Below, piece by piece: positions 4,564 to 6,961 of a stretch of DNA of 6,961 nucleotides. The position numbers were made by a program, and so were the translations under genes. Where the stretch lies: NCBI GenBank assembly GCA_030669775.1, contig DAOVCZ010000101.1, positions 1 to 6,961 of the forward strand, given 5' to 3'. Each line of letters begins with the position of its first letter. Within the stretch, counting starts at the first letter, position 1. The notes under the pieces are model-generated. The model was not told the origin of the DNA and did no database searches. It saw only the letters and a program-made list of their open reading frames with translations. Origin of the DNA: Chloroflexota bacterium. GTDB lineage: Bacteria; Chloroflexota; Anaerolineae; Anaerolineales; UBA4823.

Positions 4564-6873
4564 ATGGCCCATGACGTGTTTATCAGCTATTCGTCCGAGG
4601 ATAAGACTGTTTCCGATGCGGTCTGCGCCACTCTGGAGAACAGGAAGATTCGTTGCTGGATCGCACCCAGGGATGTCACTCCAGGTCAACCCTTCGCGGC
4701 TTCGCTGATCAACGCTGTTAAATCCGCCCGCGTGATGGTTTTGGTCCTGTCGGAGGGCTCAAATCAATCACAGTATGTCCTGCGTGAGCTGAACGAAGCA
4801 GTCGACAAGGGCATCCCGATCATACCTTTCCGTATCGAGGACGTTGAACCTTCTGAAGAGCTGCGTTTCTACATCAAGTCAATTCACTGGTTGGATGCTA
4901 TGAATCCACCCCTGGAGCGCGATCTCAAGAAACTGGCTGAATCAGTAGAGGCTTTACTATCCATTGGGGAGGAAGATCAACCACCAGCTGCTGAGCCTGT
5001 GTACGCAGTGCCTGCAAGAAAGCGGATATCCTTCCCGCTATGGGCAATTGCCCTCATTGGTCTCGCTGCGGTAATAGTTCTAGGTGCTGTCGGCATATGG
5101 GTCGTACCCAGACTGAATTCTGCGCTTTCATCACCAACTTCTACTGGGATATCAGCGATTGCCAGTCAAACCGATACATTAGAATTTGGACCAACTCCAT
5201 CTCCAGAACTATCATCAGAACCCGGATGGAGTGACTGGAGAGCGTTATCCTTTAATATCCCCAATGATACGGCTTGGAGCCGTACAGAAGATAATACATA
5301 TTCAGCATTCACAGGTAATGAAGGACACTCCATCGCCTGGTCTGATGAAACTTTTGATGGTGATCTGATATTGTCTCTCGATATAGGGAGCACCGGTGAT
5401 AGGGCATCTGGATCGATTATCGTATATGGGGATGGCATAGAATATTCAAATGGAACCCTCATTTTTACGCTAAGTGATGGGATCTTTTGGGTCGAAAAAC
5501 ATACCATATACCACGAAGGTGAAAACTTCCTGGCAGTATATGAATCAGGTTTGGATTTTCAAGATCGAATCTTTGCCGTAAGGATAGAAATCGTCGAAGA
5601 TAAGGCCAACTATTTTATAGATGGAGAAAAAGTAGCCTCGTTCTTTATCCCTTCCGATATTAGGCGTTCTGGCAGAATTGGGATTTCTCAGCATTGGGAA
5701 GAGCCTGATGATAGAACATACTCCAACATTAAGATCAAGACAGCCAACGCAGTATCGGTGGTTGCTGTTCCTTCTAATACATTAGATCTCGAACCATCTC
5801 CTTCCCCTGAGTTATCTCCTATTACAGCGTCTCCCCCGACTCCTGAAGATCAATTTCGGGTTGGTTTTGTCACCGATACTAGTGGAATTGATGATAAAAG
5901 CTTCAATTCGACTATATGGAATGGAATTTTACGCGCCCAAGAAGAGCTAGGAATCAAGGCTCAATTTTTACAATCTGAAGATGCCACCCAATACGATCCT
6001 AACCTGACGGAATTCGCTAACCAAGGTTATGACCTGATCATCGCAGCTGGTTTCTCCTTTGCAAGTGCACTTGCAAATGTCGCTGCCAATTTTCCGGATG
6101 CAGATTTTGTAATTATTGACTTTATTTATCCTGCTTTGTTTGGGGTCACGGAGGGCGTCATCGGTTATGACGAGTGTATTCCCAATGTCCAAGGCCAGGA
6201 CTTTAAGACCGACCAGGCTGCCTTCCTGGCTGGATATCTGGCTGCAGGGATGAGCGAGACCGGCAAGATCGGTGTTTTTGGTGGAGCCCAGATTCCCACC
6301 GTTACCATCTTTAATGTCGGTTTCCAGTCAGGCATGGAACACTATAACGAAATTCACGACACAAATATCATTCTTATCGGTTGGGATAATGAGACAGGTG
6401 AAGGTCTATTCACTGATGACTTCTCCGACCTGGAAAAGGGCAAAGAAGCTGCTGAAGCATTGTTCGACCAAGGTGTGGATATCTTCATGCCTGTAGCTGG
6501 CCTGGTTGGTTCACCTGGATTTGATGTTGCTCGCCAATATAGTGGTTACGGCATCTGGATTGACTTTGATGGCTACAATATCCTCCCAGAAGCACGCGAT
6601 GTTATGTTGACCAGCGTTGTGAAAAACATAAACAGTTCGATCTATGATGTGATCAAAGCTGCCAAGGAAGGTAACTTCCAGGGATGTGGCGCGTATATTG
6701 GCGACTTAGCCAATTCAGGTGTTAGTATTGCTCCCTACCATGACCTTTCGAATATAATTCCGGATAGCTTAAAGGCTGAAATAGAAGATTTAAAATCTCA
6801 AATCCTCTCTGGCGAGATCACAGATACCGGTTGCGTCTCATATCCGAGCCACTGTCCGACGGGAATTTATTAA
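4564..6873 (+). CDS. TIR-TM-concanavalin-like-Bmp receptor-like fusion protein
   Basis: This protein has 769 residues. A TIR domain (about 1-130) starts DVFISYSSED. It has the CWIAPRDVTPG loop region and E75 in YVLRELNEA, at the position of the catalytic Glu of TIR NAD hydrolases. A juxtamembrane segment ending ARKR leads into one TM helix (about 157-181). A Ser/Thr/Pro linker is followed by a concanavalin A-like domain (about 220-393), homologous to that of the gene at the left edge. A second similar linker leads to a Bmp/PnrA-type periplasmic-binding domain (about 431-750; PF02608 family, which in known members binds purine nucleosides). Family landmarks are DDKSFN (443-448), QAAFLAGYLAAG, GKIGVFGGAQIPTVTIF, D667/D669 and TSVVK with K687. 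No signal peptide or lipobox precedes the Bmp part; the TM helix takes over export. Four cysteines (538, 708, 757, 764), all in the Bmp part, suit an external location. The inferred role is sensing an external nucleoside-like ligand and signalling through the cytoplasmic TIR. No ABC transporter genes are visible. Confidence 0.93.
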   Translation: MAHDVFISYSSEDKTVSDAVCATLENRKIRCWIAPRDVTPGQPFAASLINAVKSARVMVLVLSEGSNQSQYVLRELNEAVDKGIPIIPFRIEDVEPSEELRFYIKSIHWLDAMNPPLERDLKKLAESVEALLSIGEEDQPPAAEPVYAVPARKRISFPLWAIALIGLAAVIVLGAVGIWVVPRLNSALSSPTSTGISAIASQTDTLEFGPTPSPELSSEPGWSDWRALSFNIPNDTAWSRTEDNTYSAFTGNEGHSIAWSDETFDGDLILSLDIGSTGDRASGSIIVYGDGIEYSNGTLIFTLSDGIFWVEKHTIYHEGENFLAVYESGLDFQDRIFAVRIEIVEDKANYFIDGEKVASFFIPSDIRRSGRIGISQHWEEPDDRTYSNIKIKTANAVSVVAVPSNTLDLEPSPSPELSPITASPPTPEDQFRVGFVTDTSGIDDKSFNSTIWNGILRAQEELGIKAQFLQSEDATQYDPNLTEFANQGYDLIIAAGFSFASALANVAANFPDADFVIIDFIYPALFGVTEGVIGYDECIPNVQGQDFKTDQAAFLAGYLAAGMSETGKIGVFGGAQIPTVTIFNVGFQSGMEHYNEIHDTNIILIGWDNETGEGLFTDDFSDLEKGKEAAEALFDQGVDIFMPVAGLVGSPGFDVARQYSGYGIWIDFDGYNILPEARDVMLTSVVKNINSSIYDVIKAAKEGNFQGCGAYIGDLANSGVSIAPYHDLSNIIPDSLKAEIEDLKSQILSGEITDTGCVSYPSHCPTGIY
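4853..5005 (+). repeat. Direct repeat, copy 2: TIR/juxtamembrane segment
   Basis: This is the counterpart of 1-153, about 94% identical without gaps by hand count. It covers the end of the TIR domain and the charged segment before the TM helix. Beyond 5005 the two genes are still homologous but clearly diverged. Confidence 0.85.
5032..5106 (+). other. Transmembrane helix of the TIR-Bmp protein
   Basis: Residues about 157-181 (within FPLWAIALIGLAAVIVLGAV and on to IWVV) are hydrophobic and preceded by ARKR, which predicts a single N-in, C-out pass. The external part thus carries both the concanavalin-like and Bmp domains. Confidence 0.85.
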
Positions 6874-6878
6874 TTCTT

Positions 6879-6909
6879 GTGATTCCTAATATAGGATCAC
6901 CACAGTTTT
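6879..6909 (+). terminator. Probable hairpin terminator after the TIR-Bmp gene
   Basis: GTGATTCCTA (6879-6888) pairs with TAGGATCAC (6892-6900), giving nine pairs with one bulged T and an ATA loop. A short TTTT run lies at 6906-6909. It starts five bases after the stop codon. The stem is only moderately GC-rich and the T-run is short and offset, so it is a weak intrinsic terminator or a 3' stabilising hairpin. Confidence 0.45.
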
Positions 6910-6961
6910 GCTGGCACAAACCCAAGCGGTGCCTTTACAGAATGTATTTTCACTCGCAAGG

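Noticed and set aside
1255..6873. A Thoeris-type TIR defence system
   Set aside because: No ThsA-like gene (SIR2, SLOG or Macro effector) is visible, and the TIR proteins are membrane-anchored with large external domains.
6910..6961. The last 50 bases as the start of another gene
   Set aside because: I see no start codon with a ribosome binding site and no promoter here; the stretch is too short to judge.

Overview
The window is almost filled by a cluster of membrane-anchored TIR-domain genes, all on the + strand. I infer a Chloroflexota (Anaerolineae-like) bacterium. The reasons are the TIR/TM/WD40 layout with its characteristic juxtamembrane and C-terminal tail motifs, and a Bmp-type nucleoside-binding domain of the kind I recall from that phylum; a cyanobacterium or another bacterium rich in such proteins is not excluded. 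The standard genetic code fits: ORFs stop at TAA or TGA exactly after conserved C-terminal ends, and conserved Trp residues are TGG.

Layout: (1) positions 1-947 hold the 3' part of a TIR gene whose TIR domain lies mostly off the left edge. Visible are the last TIR residues, one transmembrane helix, a Thr/Ser/Pro linker and a concanavalin A-like domain. (2) Positions 988-1230 hold a relic of a small RyR (ryanodine receptor repeat) domain gene. It is readable end to end in one frame but broken by a TGA at 1042-1044, exactly where the family usually has a conserved Trp. (3) Positions 1255-4302 encode a 1015-residue TIR, helical linker, TM, coiled coil and 14 x WD40 protein, probably two seven-bladed propellers. 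(4) Positions 4303-4563 are a noncoding leader with a good sigma70-like promoter candidate and a hairpin. (5) Positions 4564-6873 encode a 769-residue TIR, TM, concanavalin-like and Bmp/PnrA-like nucleoside-binding protein. (6) After it comes a probable hairpin terminator.

All three intact or partial TIR proteins have one TM helix with positive charges on the TIR side. The predicted topology is TIR in the cytoplasm and a large, different sensor domain outside. Even-numbered or paired cysteines in the external parts agree with this. The TIR and juxtamembrane DNA of genes 1 and 3 is about 94% identical over the 153 bases that can be compared, and similarity then falls sharply from the TM onward. 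This looks like a recently duplicated or converted signalling module joined to diverging sensors. The most interesting reading, which is inference, is a set of bacterial receptors with Toll-like-receptor-like topology that respond to extracellular ligands, one probably a nucleoside, and act through TIR NAD-cleaving activity, with an RyR gene formerly at the same locus.
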